Below, one piece after another: positions 34,708 to 58,189 of a stretch of 64,000 nt of DNA. The notes under the pieces were generated by a model, which was not told the origin of the DNA, searched no databases, and worked only from the letters and a program-made list of their open reading frames with translations. Position numbers and translations under genes: made by a program. This DNA comes from Channallabes apus (lineage: Eukaryota; Chordata; Actinopteri; Siluriformes; Clariidae). Location of the stretch: positions 25,121,151 to 25,185,150 of the forward strand of contig CM060118.1 of assembly GCA_030522415.1 (NCBI GenBank), in the 5' to 3' direction. The stretch's first letter is position 1, and every line of letters begins with the position of its first letter.

Positions 34708-35780
34708 CCCCTCGCTGTCTCTCATTTCTCTCATGTTCAGTGTGTACAGAATGTGTTTTTTCACAGTTTTATTGTGGACTCTTGTACCCTTAGGTTGCAG
34801 AATTAAAACCAAAGTTTACAACCCAGACTAGACATGATGCACACATTTAATGAGTGACTGAAGCTTCGTCACTATAATTATAATATGCATACCTCCTGTG
34901 GGTTTTGTTTCTTCTTCCAGAAGTAGTTATTAAAAAAAATGAATCTGACATTATTTTGTCAGTTTTACCAGTTCAATGTCATTGAAAATGTAACAATTAT
35001 TTTGTCTCTTTTTAGATTTATTTTGTGCGTTTTGGATTTAAATGTGAGTTCAGGAAAATTGCAGCAGTTCAATGTCTGCAATGACAATGTCTGCAATTAC
35101 TTGTTTAAAAACTGACCTATTCACTCAAGGCACTTCTTCACATTATAAAGCCAGGCAGAAATGTATCATAATACCCAGCATGTATAGGAATGTATAAATA
35201 TAATTTTAATTATATTTCTAGAAAATGGGTTGGGTCTGTTACTGTAGTTTATAATTGAATAATGTGAATTCATCTGCTTACCGACAGCCACAGTACTTGT
35301 ATCACACACAAGCCTACACTGCAATGTGTGGGATAACTTGCTTCGTCTGCCTTCTAAGGAGATGTTGTAATTTATTTTTTATGTGATTAAAAATATTTAA
35401 ATAGCTTTCCTGTTTTTTACTATGCACTGCGCTCTCTTGTATCTTGCATTCATTTTATATATTTTTCTTTTAAAACAGTATCCACAAGGTTAATCCTGCT
35501 AAGCGTTTCAGGCATGTACTGTATACTATCATGATGTGAGTGTGCAAAAGTGATGTCTGCAGCCGTTAGGGTTTCGGTTAAAGATGCTTGGGTCTGACTA
35601 GAAGGCCGTTGATGAATGAACAATAATCCTTTTCAGCTCTTTTATTGCATAGCTATGGCCATGTTTCATGTTTCTATGGGGACAGACATTTTAAACAGTT
35701 TAAACAATAGGGTTCAAGTGGCTCCATAGCCTGTTTTCGCAGTCTGTTTTAGGCTGCAGGAACAACTGTATGACCTGATA
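34708..35780 (+). other. atl2 3' UTR and intergenic DNA
   Basis: ATTAAA at 34802-34807 and a second ATTAAA near 35386 are candidate polyadenylation signals for atl2. No repeat family or extra exon is recognised. At its right end, AAG then GTAAGA (35780-35787) looks like a splice donor belonging to the next gene. Confidence 0.4.
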
Positions 35781-36003
35781 AGGTAAGAGCTGAAAAGAAA
35801 AATAACTTTGGTTATTTTACTAATTTTATTTTTTGCATTAACACAATGTTGAGATTAAACAAATATAAAAGTTTAAATAAAGAACTAAAGCATTTTAGCT
35901 GTTGACTTATGATCAAGCATCATTTTCTTTCAGCAGTGAAATAAACCATTTTTATAAACGAATATGCTCTATGTTTAAAGGGATTTTTAATGGTCCTGTA
36001 ATT

Positions 36004-37914
36004 ATGGCTGCAAGTTCTAAAACAACTGATTCTTCACAAAGTGATGCCCTTCAAAGGCAACGAATGCTTTCCGAAGGCTTTGTAAAGTTTCATCATGGAT
36101 TTTCAAAATCAAAAGTAACGGGACAAGATTTTCCTTGTGAATACTCGGCATGTGATATTATTAGTAATTTTTATGATAATTATGCGAAAGGATCTTGGGC
36201 TTCTCTTAAAAACCACAGTAATATGTGTTGTGGTTTGGATAAGCAGACAATGGAATTGATGCAAGATATTTTATCCAGAACAGAAGTAAGGGAGGATGAT
36301 GCTGGACTCCATACCTTGGGGTTTAAGGTCCTGACAGCAGTTTCACCTCATGCAAATACTGACAATACAGAACTGGAAAACTTTCAGGTGGACTGTAAGG
36401 ACAAAAGAAACTCCCATCTATCAAAGAATTGCTCTGATCAGTCAGATGTAAATAACACGGTGTCCATTTCTTCAAGTGAAAAGGGGTGCAAATTTCATCC
36501 CGAGTTTATTGAAGTTTTGAAAGAAAAGCTGCAACAAAAAGATACGGAAAATCAACAGATCGTTCGGTTACTGGTGCTGAAACACCATGAGTTGGTAGAA
36601 ATTACAAAGCTAAGGGGAGTGGAGACCCAGCTCATGACTGAAAGGTTAAAATGTGAAGAACTAAGGAATTTTGAGGTTACCAAGAAATTTAATCATGTCT
36701 TTGAGGGCATGAAAGAGCAACTTTCCATGACCAAAAGCAAAAATGAACACTTCGTCAGGCAACTCAGGGCATTTCTGGAGAAATATGAGCGCCTTAGAAG
36801 ACGTACAGACAGCATTAAGAAACTTCTAACAGAAGAACGTACAGAGAGAAAGAGATTTCAAAAAGAATTAAAGAAAGCCCAGCAGATGACTGAAGAGTTG
36901 GTAATGAATCAGACTCTTCTGGAGGACCAGAGGGATGCCGCAAAACGAGAGCTCTCCGAATTCAGGAAGGCGATGAAGACAGTGGAGGAACAGCACGGTA
37001 AACTTGTGAGTGCTATACAGAGACTTAAAGATGAAAGATCCTCTATGAGAGCTGATTGTGAGATCTTTAAAGATCAATTAAATAATATTCGGGTAGAGAA
37101 CCAACAGCTCACACAAGCACTTCAAACTAAAGAGCTGGAAAAGAAGCAGATTGAAAAAAGGGTACAAGAATCTCAAATCCTGGTTAAACAATTGTATGAA
37201 GAGCTTGATGACACTCAAATCCAAATAGAAACTGCTGAGAAACAGGTGGACACAATGAAAAAAGAATTACAAGAAATTCATGAAGGGTATAAAGTGAAGA
37301 CACTTCAGCTACAGGAGCAACATGGGTCCTGCATGCAACAGTTAGAAGCTAAGAGATCAGAGTGTGAGGCTTTAAGGGAAGTCGCCTCTAAATTGAATAA
37401 AGACAAGCATGCGATTCAAGAAGAGCTGCAATGCCTGCAACACGTGAAGGCACAGTCTGAGACTGAGAGCAAAAAAGAGGGAGAGAGATTGAGAGAGGCG
37501 GTGAGCCTACTTGAACATGAGAGAAAGCTACTTCTGGATGAAATGGGAGACTTAAGAAAGGATTACTTTAGCCTTAGTGATCGCATCACACAGAGACTTG
37601 AACAACTGGAACAGACAGATGTACCCATGAGCATCACCGACATCTCGTCCAGTCGTCAAATCGGAACATCCAGGACAAATTATGCAGCTGGTCAGACCTC
37701 ACCAAATATGGACAGTAAGTATGACACAAGTTAAATGATTATATTTATATCTAGCTCTAAATCAAGTGAGAAACAGTTTAGGAAAGTTCAAATTAGCAGA
37801 GAGTTGAAGTGAATTAAAATCTGTTTGCTTTTTACAGTGATCGAGCATATAAGGAGGAAACTTGAGGAAGAAGAAAACAACCAGCAGAAATGCCATGCTT
37901 TCAAAGAGAACTAA
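36004..37914 (+). CDS. Unrecognised long coiled-coil protein, two coding exons, about 595 aa
   Basis: A large exon runs to 37714; the donor is GTAAGT and the frame continues in 37838-37914 (acceptor TTTTTACAG), ending at a TAA after 25 codons. Without the splice the frame would stop at 37734. The ATG at 36004 is preferred because the frame upstream crosses a good acceptor (TTTCTTTCAG, 35924-35933) that pairs with a donor at 35783, implying a noncoding first exon. Residues 1 to about 155 are not coiled and have ALQRQRMLSEGFVKFHHGF and a serine-rich stretch. About 160-555 is almost pure heptad coiled coil, rich in Glu, Lys and Gln. No enzymatic motif, membrane segment or signal peptide is seen. 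I do not recognise the family; a structural, centrosomal or meiotic role is only a guess from composition. Confidence 0.8.
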
Positions 37915-38105
37915 AACTTGGATTTTAATTTTATACATATCAGGCAATATTTCTATTACACTCAAAGATGTAAAAATTTTTAGCATTATCAATTTGACAC
38001 ACAGTTTCACCATCCTCACTACTTCGGAGAATGAAGGAACAATACTGAATTTCACACAGATGAAAAAGCCTTAAATGGTATGCAAACTGTAAGTGCAGCA
38101 GTCGG

Positions 38106-38365
38106 CCAGGTGGCGTCTTTAGCACTGTGGCCTTGCACCTCCAGGATCGAGACTCTTTAGGTCTGTGTGTATGGAGTTTGAATGTTCTCCCTGCGCTTGG
38201 TAGGTTTCCTCTGGGTACTCCAGTTTCCTCCCACAGTCCAACAATATGCAGACTAGGTTAATTGGCGTTCCCAAATTGATCGTAGTGTGTGTGTGCCGTG
38301 CGATGGATTGGCAACCTAAACCTTATATCCCTCCTCAAGTTTCCTGGGATATGCCCCAGGCCGCC
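38106..38365 (+). mobile_element. tRNA-derived SINE copy
   Basis: Begins GGTGGCGTCTTTAGCACTGT, continues CTCTGGGTACTCCAGTTTCC and TTAATTGGCGTTCCCAAATT, and ends with TTTCCTGGGATATGCCCCAG, then a poly-C run. It lies between the convergent coiled-coil gene and hells. Confidence 0.8.
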
Positions 38366-39637
38366 CCCCCCCCCATGATCTGTAAACCATATGCGTTTTT
38401 TTTTTTTTTTTTAAATAAAGGCAGTGCTTCCATTTTTATTCATACTGAGTAAAGTTAAGTGGTTGGCTGCTGTTACACGTCTTACGTCTTACACGTCTTA
38501 CAACAGCCTCTAAATTTGGCATCATGACACCTTTTATGTTTACAGCTGGCCCAGGTGATCTGGGTAATAATTTCCTGGCTCACTTTTCACCTGTTAATAC
38601 CAACCAGTCATAGCTTAAATGGCAAAGCCTGTCTGAGTATTTTTACTAAGGTTAGATTTATTTCCTGGCCACAATTTACCAATGGCTTTGTCCAGCATAA
38701 TGCAAAAATCATCTCAAACATGAGCGTTACGATATGTTCAGTGGCATTCCCAGATCTGAATCACATAACAGGACACTTACAAGATGACAGTGGAAGGTTT
38801 CCAACAATTTGTGGAAATGACATGGTGAATTGAAGCTGCTTTGAAAACAGAGGGATTACCTCTGTACCTCTATAATTACTATAGCATTCCTATTAAAGCT
38901 TAAGGAATTTTAGCTTAATATAGAAGTACTTATTCGGAAGAATATTAAATGGGTTACATGAACGTTATTCCTTTGAAACTGAAAGTTTGGCAAAACGTTG
39001 AGGCCCCCCCCCCCCCCCATAGACCATAAATTGTGGATTAAAGAAAGTAAAAAAACATTTCTAACAGGCAATCTTAGTCATGTGTAATGTTTTTTTCTTC
39101 TTAGCAAGGTAGTTTCTTGGCATGATGACCTAAACCAAAAGGCTTTGCTGTACAAAACTACATTTATTAAATTTTGCAAAAATGAAAACTCAATGCAAAA
39201 CATCCTCCTCCATAATACACAGTACTTAAAAGATGTTCAAAGTGCTTTTGAGTTAACAACACTACTATGGAAACATTGAAATGCAAACGGATACAAAATG
39301 TTTAAGAACTGGCTTAAGTAGAAAATGGCAACAACCCAGACAGATTTAAGGTGCATCAAGTGAAACTTTCTATTAAAATTTCAGCAATTACACTGCGTTC
39401 TATAAAAATGATCATGGTAGCAGTATTTACTCTAAATCTGGGGAAAACCGCAGAACTTCTGCAATTGCAGTTAATTGTTCAAAATCAATATGACCACAAT
39501 GGATTTATAGAAACGATGAGGGGCAGTAATAACTGTAGTAAACTATATAACTTGAATAAACAGCAGATTGAAACCACAGTTTGCTTCAATAGTGCCATCA
39601 ACTTTTTAGCATATGTGCTTTGTAGATTATTGGCCAT
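38366..39637 (-). other. Likely hells 3' UTR and intergenic DNA
   Basis: A minus-strand AATAAA (TTTATT at 39163-39168) lies about 470 bp past the hells stop and is a candidate polyadenylation signal. Poly-C and poly-T runs occur at 38364-38373, 38398-38412 and 39005-39019. No exon is supported. Confidence 0.45.
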
Positions 39638-50599
<10,962 letters not shown>

Positions 50600-50898
50600 C
50601 GTATCTGCTGTGTCCAGACTCAACAAAACGAGCTCTGTTCGTGTCAGTTTTGATTTCCCCCCACTCCAATATTGTACTTTTATAACCTTCTGTCAAAAAA
50701 TAAACACTTGTCTGAGTTATTGCTAAATTTAAATTAACACCAAGAGCAAAAAACCAAGCTATATAAAATTAAATAAGCCTAAATACAACGTTGCTCGTTA
50801 CAGATACAGACCCGGTTTGCTAACTGACTGCACACGAGCAACCGCGAGCAGATGGCCAGCTGCAGTTGTGTAACCCGGGCTGTGTGGAGACCGAGCGG

Positions 50899-50907
50899 TT
50901 TCGCGCC
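50899..50907 (+). promoter_or_regulatory. E2F-type site in hells promoter
   Basis: TTTCGCGCC fits the E2F consensus TTTSGCGC. It is about 300 bp upstream of the hells ATG, in a short CpG-rich segment (50810-50960). Confidence 0.5.
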
Positions 50908-51144
50908 AGTGTGGACGAAACCAATGTAACCTTCCGGTGGGGAGGATGTGAATCCCGGTTTATCATAAAACTTGCTCGTTCCGTTTACAACATTATTTTT
51001 TTTAAAGTGCTTTAAAATATAGGTCCGAATTCCTGTTACTACTTAAAAAAAAAGCACGAATGTCTGAAAAGAACTGTAGTAAGTATGCTGTATTTTATTC
51101 CCTCCCCCCCGTCTCAGACATGTGTGCGACTTCCGTAATTGACA

Positions 51145-51156
51145 TTTCCCGCGAAA
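51145..51156. promoter_or_regulatory. Palindromic E2F-type site upstream of hells
   Basis: TTTCCCGCGAAA reads as an E2F half-site on both strands. It is about 550 bp upstream of the hells ATG. Mammalian HELLS is a known E2F target, so conservation of this control is plausible. Confidence 0.5.
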
Positions 51157-51363
51157 GACTTTGGCCACGGTAAGCCTGAGGGCAAGGGACGGCGGTACGA
51201 CTGTTTTTTTTTCCTTCTTCCACGAAACATCTTAATAAATTGTTACAAATAATAATAATAATAAAATAAAACCTACAAATAAATAACTGTACACTGTTTT
51301 TATTCATCAGACACATGGCCCATGTCCTTAAGATGCATTCAGATTTTATGTTAAAGAAATGAG

Positions 51364-51365
<2 letters not shown>

Positions 51366-51406
<41 letters not shown>
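51366..51406. repeat. (GT)n(AT)n microsatellite
   Basis: Short GT run followed by about 30 bp of AT. Confidence 0.95.
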
Positions 51407-51410
<4 letters not shown>

Positions 51411-51475
51411 TTTTGTTGCTGTTTGAAGTTTTGGATTTATTTAGCAGTGTTTACGCCGAGGATTTCATACGGATA

Positions 51476-51620
51476 CGGAGCCCTGGAAGTCACCTAGAGG
51501 AGAAAAAAAAGTCCGTGGCAACAGTTTTGCAGTTCATACCCTCAGTTTATAATGCGTACGAATTGCAAAACTGTTGCCACGGACTGTTTTTTTCTCCTCT
51601 AGGTGACTTCCAGGGCTCCG
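51476..51620. mobile_element. Hairpin MITE with nearly perfect 57-bp arms
   Basis: The left arm from 51476 (CGGAGCCCTGGAAGTCACCT...) is almost exactly repeated in reverse complement, ending at 51620. The arms have only a few differences and a loop of about 25-30 bp. TA flanks both ends (51474-51475 and 51621-51622), consistent with a Tc1/mariner-type foldback element. It sits about 900 bp upstream of the hells ATG. Confidence 0.85.
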
Positions 51621-52826
51621 TAATTTCACATGTTCGTAAAAGTCTACCCGGTGATGTTTGACTGCTGGCTTTTTAACTACGTCTTTTGCTATCACACGTT
51701 GCTGTGATAAGTCGGTGTGTCCGCCATGTTGGTCCTGGCAGGTCTGTCCTGTAAACAAATTAATATAGAGCTATGAGTTTATTATTACGGACAACAAGCA
51801 CTATAACGTTTATATTAATCGGCTGATTAATTGATCAATTAAGCATATTCAAGGATTTTTTATTAATCTACGCCTGGTACAAAAAAACTGGTTGTCTACG
51901 TTTACTTATTGTAGAATCTGGACAATTATGCTATAACCAGCCACTTTGTATTTAAGAGTTTTACTCTTTCATGACACGAATTGTACAAGCTCGAGTTTGT
52001 CGTGCGACTTATTTATTTGTCAAACGTAAATACAGGTATTATACTGCTTTTTTTTATTCAGAAAAGTATTTGTTTACAGGCCAGGTCTGCAATATGTGCA
52101 GCGTCCATGCATTAATATCTGTGGGGAGACAATGTTCATAATATGCCCTCCCTGTTAAAAGTATAAAATTAACTTTTTCATTATTTTAAAATTAGGATTA
52201 CAATTATTTTTCCAATAATAGATTAGACTTCAAAATAGTATTAGCTGTAATAATTTTAATTTGTTAAGAATTTTAAACAATGCCACTTAATACAGGCAAG
52301 AGACAGAATAATCATATAAAGAGAAGGCAATACCTCTAAAAAATGAGAGATAGAAATAGTGGCGAGATGGGTAGACCCACCTTTACTAGCGCACACACAC
52401 ACACAGGGTTCTGCCCTTCATTCATGACTGTTGTAAATGATAAAATGCACCTTTATCAGCCACAGTGGAAACCTTGATGATGCACCAGGTAATTAAAAAT
52501 TACAGTTAGGATGCATATACTGACATTATTTTAAACATTGACGGGATCAGTGTTATAGTAAGATCCATGCACCTCAATTCATATTATAATAATACTTCTG
52601 GCCGAGTCCACAAGAGGATATGAGCTGGTAATGATGAGTAGATACTTTATGCCTAAAGCAAGTGCCACTGCTTTGAACAGGTGTTCCGAAAGATAACCCA
52701 TGCAGGAAAATATTCAACTCGCCTGAATGAGAATTTTGAAGCAGTTTGAATGTGTTTACACTTCTTCATGCATTTCTTCATGCATTCCTGACTGTGCCAG
52801 CAGGAAAAATTATATCCTACTAAATA

Positions 52827-54174
52827 CAGGTCCTTCTCAAAAAATTAGCATATTGTGATAAAGTTCATTATTTTCTGTAATGTACTGATAAACATTAGAC
52901 TTTCATATATTTTAGATTCATTACACACAACTGAAGTAGTTCAAGCCTTTTATTGTTTTAATATTGATGATTGTGGCATATAACTCGTGAAAACCCAAAA
53001 TCCCTATCTCAAAAAATTATGTTCAGTTATGCACTCAATACTTGGTCGGGAATCCTTTTGCAGAAATGACTGCTTCAATGCGGCGTGGCATGGAGGCAAT
53101 CAGCCTGTGGCACTGCTGAGGTGTTATGGAGGCCCAGGATGCTTCGATAGCAGCCTTAAGCTCATCCAGAATGTTGGGTCTTGTGTCTCTCAACTTTCTC
53201 TTCACAATATCCCACAGATTCTCTATGGGGTTCAGGTCAGGAGAGTTGGCAGGCCAATTGAGCACAGTAATACCATGGTCAGTAAACCATTTACCAGTGG
53301 TTTTGGCACTGTGAGCAGGTGCCAGGTCATGCTGAAAAATGAAATCTTCATCTCCATAAAGCTTTTCAGCAGATGGAAGCATGAAGTGCTCCAAAATCTC
53401 CTGATAGCTAGCTGCATTGACCCTGCCCTTGATAAAACACAGTGGACCAACACCAGCAGCTGACATGGCACCCCAGACCATCACTGACTGTGGGTACTTG
53501 ACACTGGACTTCAGGCATTTCCCTCTCCCCAGTCTTCCTCCAGACTCTGGCACCTTGATTTCCGAATGACATGCAAAATTTGCAACCTGTAGCCCATTTC
53601 CTTGCCACGCCTGTACACGGTGGCTCTGGATGTTTCTACTTCAGACTCAGTCCACTGCTTCCGCAGGTCCCCCAAGGTCTGGAATCGGTCCTTCTCCACA
53701 ATCTTCCTCAGGGCCCGGTCACCTCTTCTCGTTGTGCAGCGTTTTCTGCCACACTTTTTCCTTCCCACAGAGGTGCCTTGATACAGCACTCTGAGGGTGT
53801 CAATGATGGCCTTCTGGACAGCAGTCAGATCAGCAGTCTTACCCATGATTGCGGTTTTGAGTAAGGAACCAGGCTGGGAGTTTTTAAAAGCCTCAGGAAT
53901 CGTTTGCAGGTGTTTAGAGTTAATTAGTTGATTCAGATGATTAGGTTAATAGCTCGTTTAGAGAACCTTTTCATGATATGCAAATTTTTTGAGATAGCAA
54001 TTTTGGGTTTTCATGAGCTGTATGCCACAATCATCAATATTAAAACAATAAAAGGCTTGAACTACTTCAGTTGTGTGTAATGAATCTAAAATATTTGAAA
54101 GTCTAATGTTTATCAGTACATTACAGAAAATAATGAACTTTATCACAATATGCCAATTTTTTTAGAAGGACCTG
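52827..54174 (-). mobile_element. Nearly full-length Tc1-like transposon, transposase lacks first catalytic Asp
   Basis: Starts CAGGTCCTTCTCAAAAAATT and ends with its reverse complement, with TA duplicated outside (52825-52826, 54175-54176). The inverted repeats run about 170 bp. The minus strand encodes an N-terminal part (53846 to about 53570: MGKTADLTAVQKAIIDTLRV, GYRLQI) and a C-terminal part (about 53553-53035) with QHDLAPAHSAKT and SPDLNPIENLW spaced 34 residues. A deletion at about 53570 removes the SDES-type first acid and shifts the frame, so the product cannot be an active transposase. The ends look good enough to be mobilised in trans. Confidence 0.92.
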
Positions 54175-54877
54175 TACATCCTACAATGTTTTAATAGGGT
54201 CACACACTATTTGTAAAGAATCAACCAAACTAACTAATTAACCACCCAATGTTAATAGTCATTTTAAAAGGAAATGACTATTAACCTTTTAGAATATGGA
54301 TAATTCGGCATCAATTTGGTCATTCCTAAGAAGCCATGGGACAAGTGGTAAATGCTTAAAATGGTTATTTTGTGACTTCCAGACTCTTAACCAGTGAAGT
54401 ACACTCTTATTCACACATTTATTTTCTACACTTATTGAAAGGAGGCCTGGAACATACCAGCGGACGTGGGATGCACTTCGGAGGGATTTAATTTTTTATT
54501 TAATCTTTATTTTCAGGGCGCAAGCATGCACAGAGGATTTAAGAAAGTGGGACGTGAACCATCTACTCTGGCGGTGCGAAATCACATTGCTATTGACTAC
54601 ATCACCGTGCTGCCCTCAATGAATTACAGTACAAACATTCTAAAAATCCCAAAAGCAATGCTGAAAACTTTGCCATCAGTTGTACTGATCCCTTTCGCCA
54701 CTAGGTGTCAACATTTGCTTCTTTTTCTTCTAACCCTCTGCAATACATGTAGGCTCTCAGGTCAGCTTAGAGTATAAATACCTTATTTGCTTCAATAACT
54801 AGAATCTATAAAATTCTAGCTTGATGAGACTACAAATGATAGAAAATTGCAGATTATAGTCTTAATAATCGTCTAAA

Positions 54878-54888
54878 TGCGCATGCGC
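54878..54888. promoter_or_regulatory. NRF1-like palindrome
   Basis: TGCGCATGCGC is a full NRF1 consensus in AT-rich intergenic DNA, with no associated exon found. About 30 bp downstream is a TTGAATCTTGAATCTTGAA run like a LINE tail, so the site may be part of a retrotransposon. Confidence 0.3.
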
Positions 54889-55639
54889 GAGCGTGCAGCA
54901 GCTTGGTGCAGTTGCTCTCGGAATTCTTTGAATCTTGAATCTTGAAATCTTAATCAGATTATAGGTCTAGCTCTTACACTAAACATTTAAATAATTTGAG
55001 ATAAGCCTGAATCACACTTTTAAAACGTCTTCCCTTTAAGTAAAGACAAAACATGGTATTGGTGCTAAAAAGTGAATTTTCAGGTAGGACCATATAACAC
55101 CATATTTTAAACAATAATTAATTATTATTATCTCTTGATCAGTGCTTCATTTTTTGTGTGTGAAAATAATATATGCTGAAAAATGGCTATTTTGGGGCAC
55201 ATATAAAATCATCTCTTCAAAACTTCTAATGCTACTCAGTTGCAGCAACAAACTTTAATAAATTGAATGACATTTACCTACATTAGCTACTGACCCAATA
55301 TTAACCTCCTGAGACCCAGACTCTACTGTTTTGTGTACATTATCTATTTTTATGTTTTCTCTTTATTAGCACCTGATAACTATGAACTTAAGTATGTTAC
55401 TTTTGTTTGTTGTCTTTTAACAACGGAAAGTTTGGCAAAAAAAAATAATACCCAGCCCTCATATGAGGATATTACAAGTATATGTAGACCATGTAGCTGG
55501 GAGAAGATGTCATATCCTCATAGTTAGGTCTCAAGAGGACAAACCACAAGAGGTCAGCATAAAGCTAGATTGTTTGACAAAAAAAAATAAACGTGGTTTG
55601 AATTGAGAAATTCTGAGGTGTAGTCATGAACACATATAC

Positions 55640-56000
55640 TGTACACTATAGGATCAAAAGTATATGAATCCTCCCCAAACAATTTCTACAAAGTTGGCAG
55701 TACACAACTGTATATGACATCTTTGTAGGCTATAGCATTACAATTTCCCTTTACTGGAACTAAGAGGCTCAAACCTGTTCCTGCATCTCAATAATACCAT
55801 GCACAAAGCAAGCTCCATAAAGACATGTTTTGCAAGGCTGGAGTGGGGGAACTTGAGTGGCTTGTACAGATCACTGACCACAACACCACCAAACACCTTT
55901 TGAATGAATTGGAATGCTGGCTACATGCCAGTCCTCCTCTGCTAACATCAGTGCCTGACCTAGCGGCTGAATCCTGACAGTCATGTTCCAAAATCTATTT
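55640..56000 (+). mobile_element. Decayed Tc1-like transposon, 3' part
   Basis: A frame at 55838-55978 reads GVGELEWLVQITDHNTTKHLLNELE and LTSVPDLAAES, a mutated form of the block GVEELDWPSQSPDLNPIEHLWDELE. Upstream, CAATAATACCATGCACAAAGC matches the preceding HK-SS-type region. It is the same family as 58190-58620 but in the opposite orientation. Confidence 0.6.
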
Positions 56001-56288
56001 GAAACCCAAGTGGGGTTTATTAAAGAAGCAAAAGAGACACAGAAGCTGTTGCACGTTTGAGGATAGAGTAAGCTCGAATTATATTAGTTTTGGTTTTGGT
56101 CATTAATTAAATGAGAGTTCCTTATATTACTAAATGTGCCACATGTAGTATATTATCTAATTTTTAATATTCCATATATTTTTGTTTTTACCTGGTAAAT
56201 TCACTATTTGCACCAATTTTTTGTGACCAAACTAGGGCTTTTCAAACATCAGAAGGAAACTCATTCATGTATACATTATTTTGCCTCT

Positions 56289-56312
56289 ATAATAATAATA
56301 ATAATAATAATA
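56289..56312. repeat. (ATA)n microsatellite
   Basis: Eight ATA units, followed by a few interrupted ones. Confidence 0.9.
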
Positions 56313-56696
56313 ACAGTAATAATAATAAATCCCCCACTCTCAAGCATTTTTCTGAGCTATGTGCTGAATAAATACTGCAGTCCTTAAAACACAAGATTCT
56401 AATCTATCAGTCTGGTATTTATTTTGATGTGAAGACTGCAGGGCTGGCATAGCACAGTCTGACGAAAGGCCAAAAGTAGTGAAACAAAGTTCCCTCTGAA
56501 ATTCTTCACGTCTGATAAGACTCCTTGCTTGCTGCCCTAAAGCAACATATCCTCTGCCTGGGCATGTGTTTAAGCTGTGTCACATTTCTGTTCAGCAGGT
56601 CTCCCCACTTTACTTCTCCTACAGTACAACCCCCTCTTGCCTTAAGGCACTGTCTCATGTTCCCCCAATTCAGTAATAAAATAAAAAAAATTATAA

Positions 56697-56699
<3 letters not shown>

Positions 56700-56766
<67 letters not shown>
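56700..56766. repeat. (TA)n microsatellite
   Basis: About 65 bp of pure TA, then a short TTTA run. Confidence 0.97.
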
Positions 56767-56770
<4 letters not shown>

Positions 56771-58189
56771 TTATTTATTTTAATAATAAATAAACCATTT
56801 TAAGTTTAAGTAGTGGTTAGGTAGTGTAGTGTATGGTTACTTATACAGTACCATAATGTCTTATGTAAATTAAATATTTAAGTTGTAGACTTATTCTCTC
56901 TTTTGTGCGTGCATGCAGGTTATCTGGGAAGTAATTAGTTAAGGCTGCCTGGTTGTAAACAAATGGAAATGACTCATTAACCCATTTCCTCCATTGCAGC
57001 TCTCTGTCTGTTATTTCAGTATATAGGAGACCACAATCTTTGTACACAAACCTCCTCTCATTGTTTTTACTTTGTTAATTTATGTACATTTTAGAATGGG
57101 TCAGAGGTACTATTGAACATCTGAAAAACTTTTAGTTGTTTTTTTTTATATTCCATATTCGTGATTAGGTCGTCTTATCTTCTCAGCTATAAAGTATATG
57201 GTATATTCTTGAATGTAACATAGAAATGATACAGAACAATAAAAATAAATTAATTTTGGTGAATTTGAAGAAAATCTCTAGGGCTTAGCAGCAGCATAAG
57301 TCAAAAGTTTTTGTTATAAAAAAAAAAAAAAAACTCAAATGAAACCCTGTCGAAGATCTCACCTGACTTACTGATAACACCAGACATAATCTAATAAGTG
57401 ATGCTGTGTATTTTGCTATAGTAACTATGAGGATAAAATCTCATGGAAGCTTTTCCGCCCTCCTGAAGCCTAAACAGGTTCCTGTAAGATTCGTGCAAAC
57501 ACAAAGCACAACAGCTATAATCATGTGAGATTTGCAAGGAGATATTGATAGCTCACTTTTTCTTGCAGGAAAATGTTCTAATTGCCTTTAATTTGATTAT
57601 TCCTATTTTAGTAAGCATCCTCTTCCCTTGCTACACATACTCAACTTATAAGTATCTCAAAATACCTCTAAAGAAATTTGACTAATTTCTCCTGTGGAAA
57701 CACATGATCCTCATCCACCAACCAACCAACCAACCAACAAGCAAACCTTTTAAATAGGGAGGGAAAACCCAAAAACAAAACCCCAATGGAAAAATCTAAC
57801 TTTGTTTTTTTTTTTATCTCATGGGGACGAACACATCATTGTTACTGGCAGGAATCTGTTCTCATTTGATGTTTGTTATTCCATTTGATCTCTGTTATAT
57901 TTTCCAGAATGTGAGGAAATGAGATGTGGATGCGTTTTTATGGAAATGGTGTTTGGATGGTGTCAGGAAGCCAAAGTCTTTGTGCAGCTGTGCAGATGTG
58001 CGTGTGTGCCTGCATGTGTGAGCTAGAGAAAGAGAGAGTTCGAACGTGTGAGTTAGCACATCTTTCCAATATTACCAGAGCCCTATTTTCAAGCAACAAG
58101 TGAATTAGTATGTCTATTGCAGTATTAAAGTAAAAAGTTGTATAATAATATGTATTTGATCATGTAAACATGCAAAAACTTATTCAAAC

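Noticed and set aside
52987..53864. Plus-strand open frames across the 53-kb region
   Set aside because: They are antisense shadows of the minus-strand Tc1 transposase.
54466..54777. Open frame of 103 codons
   Set aside because: No recognisable protein features or splice context; length is within chance for this much sequence.
55333..55527. Open frame of 64 codons
   Set aside because: Low complexity start and no support beyond chance.
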